Source of the DNA: CAZAMT01 sp964486145
GTDB taxonomy: Bacteria > Bacteroidota > Bacteroidia > Bacteroidales > JAAAOM01
DNA: 30,515 nucleotides
Reading direction: 5' to 3'
NCBI GenBank assembly: GCA_964486145.1
Contig: CAZAMT010000018.1
Coordinates: forward strand, 1-30,515
The notes under the pieces are model-generated. The model saw nothing but the letters and a program-made list of their open reading frames with translations. It was not told the origin of the DNA and did no database searches. Below are positions 23,899 to 30,515 of this stretch, in pieces. Numbering within the stretch: position 1 is the first letter of the stretch; every line of letters begins with the position of its first letter. The position numbers and the translations under genes were made by a program.

Positions 23899-26199
23899 TT
23901 ATAATTTTATTCCTTTGTTTTTTGCTAACCTTTCCAGATTTTTTAGGTAACCCGCCATTTTTCCTGATATACGTTCCAAATCGGCATCCATTGCATTTGG
24001 GAATAGCGCCCTTAATTGCTCCCGGGCCCTTTCCAGCCGATATGCTGCTTCTTTGATATCATTGTTTTCAAAAGCTTCCGACATAACTTTCAATGATTGA
24101 TTCATGATGGCTACCGCGTATAGTTTTTTTAAATGGTTATCGATAATAATTTCCTGCTCCCCGGTGTAGTTCTGCCAATCGAGTGCAGTCTTATTTTCAA
24201 TATAAACCTGCTCGTTTTTTAACAGATCGAAATATGAAATTTTTACTGAAACTGGTTTGTTTTCAATGGTTGAATCGGGCTGGTTTAACCTGAACTGGGC
24301 CATGGCTATTTTGTTTTGTCCGGCATACAGGTTTCCGATGTCAAAGATCACTTTATTCTCCTGAACAGTATCTACATCGTATCCAAACAGGTGATTATAT
24401 TCTACATTCGCATTGTATGTAATTTCAATACGCGCGTTTTTCGCGACAGGGTAAATGAGTTGTTTCAAACGGATATTAAAATCATCGTAGAGTTTTTCGG
24501 GGTCGCCTGAATGCCGTAGTAAACCTCCTCCCTTGGATGTGAGCAACGATAGCAACGCATAGTTATAATTCTGACCGACACCAATGGCCGAAAATCCAAT
24601 TTTTTTATTTATGAAGTGGAAAGCGGTGTCCACAACAATTTTAGGCTCTGTAACACCATAACCATCCGTTAGTAAAATCAAATGATTCGTTTTTTCGGCA
24701 TCGTACTTTGTTAGCAATTGCTCAAAACCTTTGACCAGTCCTTTGTGAATGCTGGTTCCGCCCGATGGTTGAATGGATTCGATGATTTCCTCAAGATCGC
24801 CCATGGCTTTGATGTGATCGAGTGGAAATTCAATAAATGGATACTGATTAAATGAAACGAGGGTGATTTTATCTTCATCGCGAAGTTCTTTCAAGAAATC
24901 GGCAAGTGATATTTTTAAAGCCTCCACCCGCGCATCACCTGCCATGGATCCGCTTCTGTCGAGTACAAAGGCAAGATTAGCTGGCGGGCTGACATTTTTA
25001 TATTCATCTTTTTCAGTAACTGCAATTCCCAACTCCAGTATAGCTTCTCTTGATTCGTTTGTAACTGAGGAGTTACCCCAGTTCAGGTGAAGCCCCACGG
25101 CTGAATCCTTTGGTGATGGCAACTGTTTTGTAATAAAATTTTGAAATTCCTCGAGTAATAATTCTTCTGATGTAGGTATGAAATATTCGGGATATTTTAA
25201 ACGTCGGTCAGGGCGGTAGGTTACCTGCCCCTGGTATGTAACATAACCCCTGCTATGGCGTAGATCGATGACATCCACATCATGCTGGTATTCAAAATGA
25301 ATCATGTATTTGTCACCTTTCGGAAGCAGGAACAGGGCTATCCCGTGCTCGTTGGTTCTGCCGGAATATACCAGGTTGCCAATGATCTGATTTAGATGCA
25401 CATCCTCATTGGTTAGAGGTGCTCCCGAAGCATCTGTCACTTTCAGGCTCAGTGCTGCATGCGAACTTGTTGGCTGAAATCCGATACCGGATTTTTGCCA
25501 GATGGAATCGTTTCTGACAATCTTAAATATTTGAACAGGTTCATAAGTTAAGTTTACCCTGTGCAAGGTAATCCCGCCTATTTTTCCGGTGATTTTATAA
25601 CTCTTAACGTTATCAATATCAACGCCATATTCAATATTGGCAGGCACCAGAAAAGACGCTTCTCCATTTGCATTGGTGACATTGGTATATATTTTTTGAA
25701 GTTCCGGGCTAACCAGAGATACCGAAAGATTTGCCAGTGGCCGGTTGTTTTTGGTTTCTGCTTTTACAATCAAATTATAATGGCCATCTTTGTACACGTA
25801 AAAAGGCGTGCCGGTTGCTTCGATTGTATCAAAACGTGTGACGGCCCTTTTCTGGCTAAATGCTTTTTCACGTTTTATCAATTCAGGAGCATATGTAATG
25901 ATCATGCTACCACGCCCCCTTGAACCTGCATTTACATTAATTTCTTTGTATTTTAACATTCCGGGAAGATTCAGGGTCCATAACCCGGGAGTGAAATGAA
26001 ATGTTACCTTGCCGGAAGTCCCCGTCTTTTTCAGAATTTTTTCTCCGGTGGAACCATGCACTATCCATACATTTAGATTGCGCACTGTGCCTCCAGACGA
26101 GTTTTTAACCAGAATTTCGTACACGAAATCTCCCTGGCCGACGGCGATGTACCAACCAGATACAAGAAATACGATGATCATTTTTGCTTTGTACCACAT
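23899..26199 (-). CDS. Exported von Willebrand factor A domain protein
   Basis: A 766-residue protein with an N-terminal signal peptide (hydrophobic about 7-20, likely cut near GQG) and thus periplasmic or surface-exposed. Residues about 22-330 hold three repeats of carboxypeptidase-regulatory/Ig-like type (patterns NANGEASFLVP, NEHGIALFLLP). The VWA domain (about 407-600) has a complete metal-ion-dependent adhesion site: D414, S416 and S418 in LDRSGSM, T482 in SGGTSIHKG and D512 in LTDGYG, so it should bind a divalent cation and a partner. A beta-rich part and a helical C-terminus (about 695-766) follow. It resembles YfbK-type VWA proteins. It stands alone and convergent to ubiA. The ligand is unknown. 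Confidence 0.85.
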   Translation of the reverse strand: MWYKAKMIIVFLVSGWYIAVGQGDFVYEILVKNSSGGTVRNLNVWIVHGSTGEKILKKTGTSGKVTFHFTPGLWTLNLPGMLKYKEINVNAGSRGRGSMIITYAPELIKREKAFSQKRAVTRFDTIEATGTPFYVYKDGHYNLIVKAETKNNRPLANLSVSLVSPELQKIYTNVTNANGEASFLVPANIEYGVDIDNVKSYKITGKIGGITLHRVNLTYEPVQIFKIVRNDSIWQKSGIGFQPTSSHAALSLKVTDASGAPLTNEDVHLNQIIGNLVYSGRTNEHGIALFLLPKGDKYMIHFEYQHDVDVIDLRHSRGYVTYQGQVTYRPDRRLKYPEYFIPTSEELLLEEFQNFITKQLPSPKDSAVGLHLNWGNSSVTNESREAILELGIAVTEKDEYKNVSPPANLAFVLDRSGSMAGDARVEALKISLADFLKELRDEDKITLVSFNQYPFIEFPLDHIKAMGDLEEIIESIQPSGGTSIHKGLVKGFEQLLTKYDAEKTNHLILLTDGYGVTEPKIVVDTAFHFINKKIGFSAIGVGQNYNYALLSLLTSKGGGLLRHSGDPEKLYDDFNIRLKQLIYPVAKNARIEITYNANVEYNHLFGYDVDTVQENKVIFDIGNLYAGQNKIAMAQFRLNQPDSTIENKPVSVKISYFDLLKNEQVYIENKTALDWQNYTGEQEIIIDNHLKKLYAVAIMNQSLKVMSEAFENNDIKEAAYRLERAREQLRALFPNAMDADLERISGKMAGYLKNLERLAKNKGIKL

Positions 26200-26435
26200 A
26201 TCTGTAAATGTCTGTAAAAAGCAAATTGTTTATTTGGTTTGGCTATTTGTGATCCTTAGCTTATATAATTCATAAAATTGCGCTCAAACAAACCGAATTT
26301 AATTTGCGCAATAACATCTTTGCCATCATAGCGATAGGTTACTCTATTGCATATTTTCAATCGGATTCATTTACATCGCGAATAAACAATGGAATTACCT
26401 CCTTTCATAGAGCAAAATTAGTAAGCAGACATAAA

Positions 26436-26888
26436 CTATTTGGATTGTTTAACCCTTATTGCCGTAGGCCCTTTGGGGCCGTTGGTTACTTCAAATGTAA
26501 CTATATTGTTTTCTTTAACATCTTCCTCGGTATTGTTGATATGAAAGAAAATACTATCCCTTGTTTTCAAATCCCTTATAAAACCATACCCTTTAGAATC
26601 ATTGTAAAAGGCTACAACACCTTTCCGAACAGGATCATCATCTTCATTGGGTTGGCTTTTTGGTACACTTACCTCAATTTCTTCTTTTTTTATTTCCTCT
26701 TTATTATCTGGATCAGGAGGTGTTGATGTAATTACTCCATTTTCATCCACATAAGCGATCATATCATCCAATCCGGTTCTTTTTTCGGTTTCTTTTCGTT
26801 CCTGACGCCTTTTTTCTTTTTCTTTTTTCTTTTTTTCTCTTTTGTTTCTTACTTCTTTTTTGTTGAAAGTTTCTTGTGATCTTCCCAT
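26436..26888 (-). CDS. Cold-shock-domain protein with charged N-terminal extension
   Basis: A 150-residue nucleic-acid-binding protein. The C-terminal cold-shock domain (about 87-150) has RNP1 as KGYGFI (99-104) and RNP2 as IFFHI (113-117). Residues 1-38 are almost only K, R and E, predicted to be a charged helix, and 39-86 are acidic and low in complexity. This two-part layout is common in Bacteroidota. It would bind single-stranded RNA or DNA, with the extension adding general nucleic-acid affinity. It is the third gene of csp-flavoprotein-csp, 47 nt after the flavoprotein stop. Confidence 0.88.
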   Translation of the reverse strand: MGRSQETFNKKEVRNKREKKKKEKEKRRQERKETEKRTGLDDMIAYVDENGVITSTPPDPDNKEEIKKEEIEVSVPKSQPNEDDDPVRKGVVAFYNDSKGYGFIRDLKTRDSIFFHINNTEEDVKENNIVTFEVTNGPKGPTAIRVKQSK

Positions 26889-26935
26889 ATATCTATTTAA
26901 GATTTGTGTTTATTACTTTCATTTCAGTGCATGCT

Positions 26936-28036
26936 TTATTGTCCTTTATGAATCTTTTTTTTAAACAATTCTTCTGCTTTTTGATATTCATCATGAAGTT
27001 CAGAGAATACTGTACTTACCTTTGAAATTTTATCAACTTGCCAGGCATTTGATCCGGAGAAAGCGAAACCATTTTTAAGATTTCCCCGGTATGCGTTTAA
27101 CAAGGCATCGGCAATACAGTAGCTTGTTGTTTTAGGATTACACGATTTAATGCAATTGTATTTGCACTTTAAAGGCTTCCTTTTTCCCTCAGCAGCTTCA
27201 TCCAAAAAAGCATTGTGTATGCTTCTTCCCGGCATGCCCACCGGACTTTTAATAATTTTAATATCTTCAATTCCAGCGCGAACAAATGCCTCCTTAAATT
27301 CATTTGAAGCATCACATTCTTCAGTAGCAACAAATCGAGTGCCCAATTGCACACCCGAAGCTCCCTTTTTCATTATGTGATACATATCCTCACCATTATA
27401 GATCCCGCCGGCAGCAATCACAGGAATATCTCTGTTGTGTTTTACTTTAATATCCTTAACAACTTCGAGAACATCGTGTAATATATTTTCTAATCTTTGA
27501 TTTTCATCGTTTAGTTCATCGGCTTTAAACCCGAGATGCCCCCCTGCTTTTGGTCCTTCAACAACAAAAGCATCTGGAATATAGTTGAAGTTTTGCATCC
27601 ATTTTTTATAGATGATGGAAGCGGCCCTTGCCGATGAAATGATGGGTACAAGCTTTGTTTTTAAACCTTTATTTAAATATTTGGGTAAATCGAGAGGGAG
27701 TCCGGCACCCGAAAAGATAATGTCGATGTTTTCTTCCAGTGAGGTTCGGACCATATCAGCAAAATTGGTAATCACCGACATGATATTTACACCGAGAATT
27801 CCCGAGGTTTTTTGACGGGCAATCCTGATTTCATTGCGGAGAACATCGATGTTCTTTTGTCTGTAATTTCCTTCATATGGAGTATCAATAAGTGCGATTC
27901 CGACTGTTGAGATTACACCCACACCTCCCATGTTAGCAACCGCAGATGCTAGTCCTGATAAGGAGATACCAATTCCCATTCCCCCTTGAATAATAGGGAC
28001 AGGAATAGATAAATTTCCAATATTTAATGATTTCAA
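26936..28036 (-). CDS. Nitronate monooxygenase-like FMN protein
   Basis: A 366-residue (beta/alpha)8 flavoprotein of the nitronate monooxygenase/2-nitropropane dioxygenase family, cytoplasmic. FMN-binding signatures are seen: IIQGGMGIGISL (15-26), AAGGIYNGEDM (208-218) and GVQLGTRFVATEEC (228-241); H167 in EGPKAGGHLG is at the position of the catalytic histidine of the class. Length fits the longer clade. The region 291-307 carries four cysteines, C291-x3-C295-x3-C299-x7-C307, which is unusual for a pure flavoenzyme. FabK-type enoyl-ACP reductase is a less likely alternative. The start is 1 nt after the stop of the upstream cold-shock gene, so translation is coupled. The true substrate is not shown. 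Confidence 0.85.
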   Translation of the reverse strand: MKSLNIGNLSIPVPIIQGGMGIGISLSGLASAVANMGGVGVISTVGIALIDTPYEGNYRQKNIDVLRNEIRIARQKTSGILGVNIMSVITNFADMVRTSLEENIDIIFSGAGLPLDLPKYLNKGLKTKLVPIISSARAASIIYKKWMQNFNYIPDAFVVEGPKAGGHLGFKADELNDENQRLENILHDVLEVVKDIKVKHNRDIPVIAAGGIYNGEDMYHIMKKGASGVQLGTRFVATEECDASNEFKEAFVRAGIEDIKIIKSPVGMPGRSIHNAFLDEAAEGKRKPLKCKYNCIKSCNPKTTSYCIADALLNAYRGNLKNGFAFSGSNAWQVDKISKVSTVFSELHDEYQKAEELFKKKIHKGQ

Positions 28037-28037
28037 A

Positions 28038-28247
28038 CTAATTTTCCTGGTTTACTAATTTCACATTCACTGCATATTCTCCTCTCTGGCTACGTTTTAT
28101 TTCGTACTCAACCTCTTCCTCCGGGTGAAGTCCGCCAAATGCCGTGTATAAACCTGTTCGATGTATAAACACATCTTTTCCTTCGCTTGATTCAATGAAA
28201 CCATATCCTTTAAGTTCATTGTACCATTTTACTTTTCCTGTTGCCAT
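28038..28247 (-). CDS. Small cold-shock protein
   Basis: A 69-residue single cold-shock domain, the standard length of CspA-type RNA chaperones. RNP1 is KGYGFI (13-18) and RNP2 is DVFIH (25-29); the N-terminus MATGKVKWYN is diagnostic. It is the first gene of a three-gene unit that includes the FMN enzyme (1 nt apart) and a second cold-shock-domain protein. A good promoter with an approximately 80-nt leader lies upstream; long leaders are common in this family and often serve temperature control, though I see no proof of that here. Confidence 0.95.
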   Translation of the reverse strand: MATGKVKWYNELKGYGFIESSEGKDVFIHRTGLYTAFGGLHPEEEVEYEIKRSQRGEYAVNVKLVNQEN

Positions 28248-28697
28248 TTTAAATATTTTATTCGTTCATTATCCAATACTATGGATTAATAGCTTGGTAT
28301 TAATTAGTTTACATGTTGTTTGGGTTTGATCACAAAATTAGTAAACAAATCTGTTGCTTAACCAATAAAAATGATAGGATTCAATAAGGTGAATACGAAA
28401 GAACCAATAATAAATTGTGTATCAATAAATAAATGTGCAAATTCCCAAATCAATTATTTGTACAAAGGTAATCTTTTATTTTGTGTTTTAAATATAATTC
28501 AAAAGGTTCTTTTCTTTTGGAAAGCACAGAATTAAAAGTTCAGACCTTAAAAAGTTTCAAATAATCAACAGTTTGAAGGCTTTTTAGATCAAACACATTT
28601 ATGGTATTCGCTTTATATCGCCATTTTATGTTTCGATAATGGTCTGAGATTTACTTCATTTCGGCTCCATACGGAGCCATTGATGAAAAAATCTGGT
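28248..28697. other. Intergenic region without a gene
   Basis: No gene is seen. The part near 28333-28365 is the csp promoter. A 6-bp hairpin GGCTCC/GGAGCC (28663-28668 with 28673-28678, 4-nt loop) lies just after the kinase relic and could be its former terminator. The rest is AT-rich without recognisable signals. Confidence 0.5.
28333..28365 (-). promoter_or_regulatory. Bacteroidota-type promoter for the csp unit
   Basis: On the minus strand TAATTTTG (28340-28333) matches TAnnTTTG and TTG (28365-28363) is 22 nt upstream. The ATG of the small cold-shock gene is at 28247, so the leader is about 80 nt. Confidence 0.45.
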
Positions 28698-28991
28698 TTA
28701 TTGATAACATTTTTGAATTAACAGCAAAAGTTCATCAGGGTTGATTGGCTTGGATATGTAATCGTCACATCCCGCATTTAGCGCTTTTTCCCTGTCTTCG
28801 GACATGGCATATGCCGTTTGCGCAATGATCGGAAGGTCTGGTCTTAACTATTTGATTTGCTTTGTGGCTTCGAACCCGCTTATGCCTGGCTTCTTGATAT
28901 CCATTAACAGAATATCAATATCCGGGTTTTTTTTACATTGATCCTTTGTTCTTTTCTGAAGTCACCCATATTTTACCACCCAGCATTTTAA
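28698..28991 (-). pseudogene. Broken hybrid histidine kinase, C-terminal remains
   Basis: Two pieces in different frames are fused. Next to the gap the minus strand reads KMLGGKIWVTSEKNKGS (28936-28991), the last strand of a histidine kinase ATPase domain. At 28939-28944 the frame changes, and DQCKKNPDIDILLMDIKKPG starts the back two thirds of a receiver domain, with the phosphoacceptor Asp in LLMD, the Thr in AQTAYAM and the Lys in ISKPIN. About 70 residues normally found between these points are missing, and TAG at 28848-28850 interrupts the receiver (after KQIK, before LRPDLP). The stop at 28698-28700 ends the domain normally. The damage is real decay unless the assembly near the gap is faulty. 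Confidence 0.75.
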
Positions 28992-29091
28992 NNNNNNNNN
29001 NNNNNNNNNNNNNNNNNNNNNNNNNNNNNNNNNNNNNNNNNNNNNNNNNNNNNNNNNNNNNNNNNNNNNNNNNNNNNNNNNNNNNNNNNNN
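28992..29091. other. 100-N assembly gap
   Basis: The run is exactly 100 N, the conventional filler for an unknown distance in scaffolding. It joins the kinase relic on the left to the transporter gene on the right. Any open frame read across it (about 28933-29646) is an artefact, and the order and spacing of the two sides are uncertain. Confidence 0.98.
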
Positions 29092-29646
29092 TAACATGGT
29101 AAAAACGGTAAACAGCAACATCATGGTTACCGATGTTTTTTCTATGAACCGGTAATAACCGCGAAACACCATCATTGCAACCACAGCGGCCATCGCAACT
29201 GAAAAAACCGGAATATTAACAGATGGGAATAGCATGTTCAGGGTAATAGCAACCCCTCCGATAATGCCTCCCAACTGTAAAGGTTTAAATAACCACAGGA
29301 AAAGCCACAGCCACAAACTCCAGTTGGCCTTATTCTTACCAAATCGTCGTCCGGGCAATTTATTTAAGGACATCATAACGGTTTCCCCGGTACGAATGGT
29401 TTGTTTACCAAATTCAAGCTGGAGGGCTACTTTTACAAAGCAACTCAAAACGATTACCCAGAAAGTAATAAAACCTGCTTTAGCGCCCAGTGTGGTTGTT
29501 GAGATCAATTCTCCGGAACCAACAACAGAAGCTGATAAGATAAATCCCGGGCCAAGATATTTTATTCGTCCAAAGAAAGTTACCGGAGGATTTCTGATAA
29601 ACTCATTTGTAAGAATATAAGGATCTTTTACCTTGTCATGCAGCAT
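29092..29646 (-). CDS. Nramp-family-like membrane transporter, 3' part lost in gap
   Basis: The first 185 codons of a multi-helix inner-membrane transporter of the Nramp (SLC11) superfamily; the rest (normally another 220-260 residues) lies in the gap. The first helix starts LGPGFILSASVVGSGELIST (31-50). Canonical Nramp proteins have DPGN in this helix, with Asp and Asn as metal ligands; here the equivalent position is VGSGE (42-46), so the usual Mn/Fe site is absent. At least four further hydrophobic segments follow (about 57-80, 108-140, 145-160, 168-185). The ATG overlaps the DUF1080 stop by one base (TAATG), so translation is coupled. The transported substrate is unknown and may not be a transition metal. 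Confidence 0.8.
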
Positions 29647-30458
29647 TAATTTTCCCCAGTTTTATCCAAATCCAAAATTTCTATCTTTCTGAATTCAACA
29701 GGATGACTTTCGCTTTGTAAACAAAAATATCCTTCATGCAGCGGTTTTCCATCATCTTTTACCTCCTCGTTGAAATTGCTAACAACACCACCCCCAATCT
29801 GCGGTTTCCCGTAGACCATAACTGTATCCCCGTTAACAACGTGTTTTATCTGATCATGTCCATCTACATGAATTTCAAGTTGAATCCATTCTTCGCCACG
29901 GTATGTTAAAGATGAGGAATTGATGCAATGGTCGGTAATTAGTTCACCATTCATTTCAACATGCGTTCCGGGTGTGCAAAGATTTGCTGTTGGGCGATCA
30001 CCGGTTTCATCGCCTCCCAGTAACTGAACCTCAAGAGATATGGGGAAATTTTGATCTTTGAGCATTGATTCGGGAGATTGCGAGTGAATCATCACACCAC
30101 TATTTTTCCATGCCCATTGTTCGCCACCGGGAACCTGTTCTCCAACAAAACGGTATTCCATGCGAAGAATGTACCTTGAATACGGCTTTTCATAAAACAG
30201 ATGACCAAATGCATTGTTGAAATTTTCGTAATTACTGTAATCAACTTTTATCACACCATCTTCCACACGAAAAGTATTTAAATAGTTTTCGCCCGGTTCA
30301 TGCCCCATGATTTTAGGTTGCCAGCCACTGAGGTCCTTACCATTAAACAAAGTTTCCCATGCAGGTTCCTCAGTGTTGTTCTTGTTATTCATATTGCCGG
30401 AGTTGCATGAAATTATAAATGCAAAAAGGAGAATGAGAGAAAGATTTTGTTTAGTCAT
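29646..30458 (-). CDS. DUF1080 lipoprotein (3-keto-disaccharide hydrolase family)
   Basis: A 270-residue lipoprotein. The signal peptide ends in the lipobox FIISC with Cys18, so the mature protein is anchored to a membrane facing the periplasm or surface. The remainder is one DUF1080 (PF06439-type) concanavalin-like beta-sandwich: WETLFNGKDLSGW (about 34-46), FRVEDGVIKVDY, a long NSGVMIHS and ISLEVQLLGGD block in the middle, and the C-terminal GYFCLQSESHPVEFRKIEI strands. Characterised relatives act on 3-keto-glycosides; many family members have no known activity. It is the first gene of a two-gene unit with the Nramp-like transporter and has a good -7 box upstream. Specificity cannot be read. 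Confidence 0.88.
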   Translation of the reverse strand: MTKQNLSLILLFAFIISCNSGNMNNKNNTEEPAWETLFNGKDLSGWQPKIMGHEPGENYLNTFRVEDGVIKVDYSNYENFNNAFGHLFYEKPYSRYILRMEYRFVGEQVPGGEQWAWKNSGVMIHSQSPESMLKDQNFPISLEVQLLGGDETGDRPTANLCTPGTHVEMNGELITDHCINSSSLTYRGEEWIQLEIHVDGHDQIKHVVNGDTVMVYGKPQIGGGVVSNFNEEVKDDGKPLHEGYFCLQSESHPVEFRKIEILDLDKTGEN

Positions 30459-30481
30459 ATCCGTAGTTTTTTATGATAAAC

Positions 30482-30489
30482 CAAATGTA
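30482..30489 (-). promoter_or_regulatory. -7 box for the DUF1080-transporter unit
   Basis: TACATTTG on the minus strand (30489-30482) matches TAnnTTTG exactly, 23 nt before the ATG. The -33 position would fall near the window edge and cannot be judged. Confidence 0.45.
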
Positions 30490-30515
30490 TGAATATTTTT
30501 TTTGTTTATTTCTAA

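Noticed and set aside
26277..26312. Inverted repeat ATTGCGC/GCGCAAT as a possible operator or terminator.
   Set aside because: Only 7 bp with a 22-nt loop, no T-run and no suitable position relative to either neighbour.
28248..28340. RNA thermometer or riboswitch in the csp leader.
   Set aside because: The leader is long enough, but I cannot see a conserved cold box or a stable fold that supports a specific call.
28933..29646. One open frame spanning the N run, joining a transporter to KMLGGKIWVTSEKNKGS.
   Set aside because: The N codons hide the junction. Left of the gap is a histidine kinase end, right of it an Nramp-like transporter; a fusion is an artefact of the gap filler.
1..30515. 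tRNA, rRNA and CRISPR arrays.
   Set aside because: I saw no tRNA-like cloverleaf with a T-loop, no rRNA signature and no regularly spaced direct repeats in any intergenic stretch.

Overview
The window looks like a contig or scaffold piece from a Bacteroidota genome, most like a Bacteroidales/Marinilabiliales-type anaerobe or facultative anaerobe. I infer this from the AT-rich DNA, the short (286-residue) primary sigma factor typical of the phylum, several promoters matching the phylum-specific -7 box TAnnTTTG, cold-shock proteins with a charged N-terminal extension, a DUF1080 lipoprotein and a PPi-type PEP carboxykinase. A run of exactly 100 N (28992-29091) marks a scaffolding gap, so this is probably a draft or metagenome-derived assembly.

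Layout. 1-674: no intact gene; a possible decayed coding stretch. 675-5546 (minus): a very large PPi-type PEP carboxykinase, then yjbQ and dapF as a two-gene unit. 5775-8231 (plus): a DegP/HtrA-type protease and the primary sigma factor, ending in a bidirectional terminator. 8252-16242 (minus): a six-gene cluster, in transcription order GT4 glycosyltransferase, HAD protein, second GT4 glycosyltransferase, glucosyl-3-phosphoglycerate synthase-like GT81, GH13_18 phosphorylase (probable glucosylglycerate phosphorylase) and glycerate kinase. 16365-18422 (minus): ADP-forming acyl-CoA synthetase. 18560-19654 (plus): Xre/RES toxin-antitoxin pair. 19655-20482: gene-poor debris with an 86-bp inverted-repeat element and a relic of a VOC-family gene. 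20483-23867 (plus): pheT and a UbiA prenyltransferase. 23899-26199 (minus): exported von Willebrand A protein. 26436-28247 (minus): a nitronate monooxygenase-like flavoprotein between two cold-shock-domain genes. 28698-28991: wreck of a hybrid histidine kinase, ending in the assembly gap. 29092-30458 (minus): DUF1080 lipoprotein translationally coupled to an Nramp-like transporter that is cut by the gap.

The most interesting system is the 8.2-16.2 kb cluster. Its core enzymes can be read as a closed cycle: NDP-glucose plus 3-phosphoglycerate gives glucosyl-3-phosphoglycerate (GT81); after loss of phosphate, glucosylglycerate is cleaved by phosphate to glucose-1-phosphate and glycerate (GH13_18); glycerate kinase returns the glycerate to glycolysis. 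Two GT4 enzymes and a HAD protein with an altered catalytic motif (DxY in place of DxD) suggest that the product is extended to a larger glycosyl-glycerate, or that glycan turnover is coupled to it. The GT81-GH13_18-kinase logic rests on known family chemistry; the final product is inference.

Second in interest are the Nramp-like transporter that lacks the canonical metal-binding DPGN motif and is coupled to a sugar-active-type lipoprotein, and the PPi-type PEPCK, a family that is easily left as 'hypothetical protein'.
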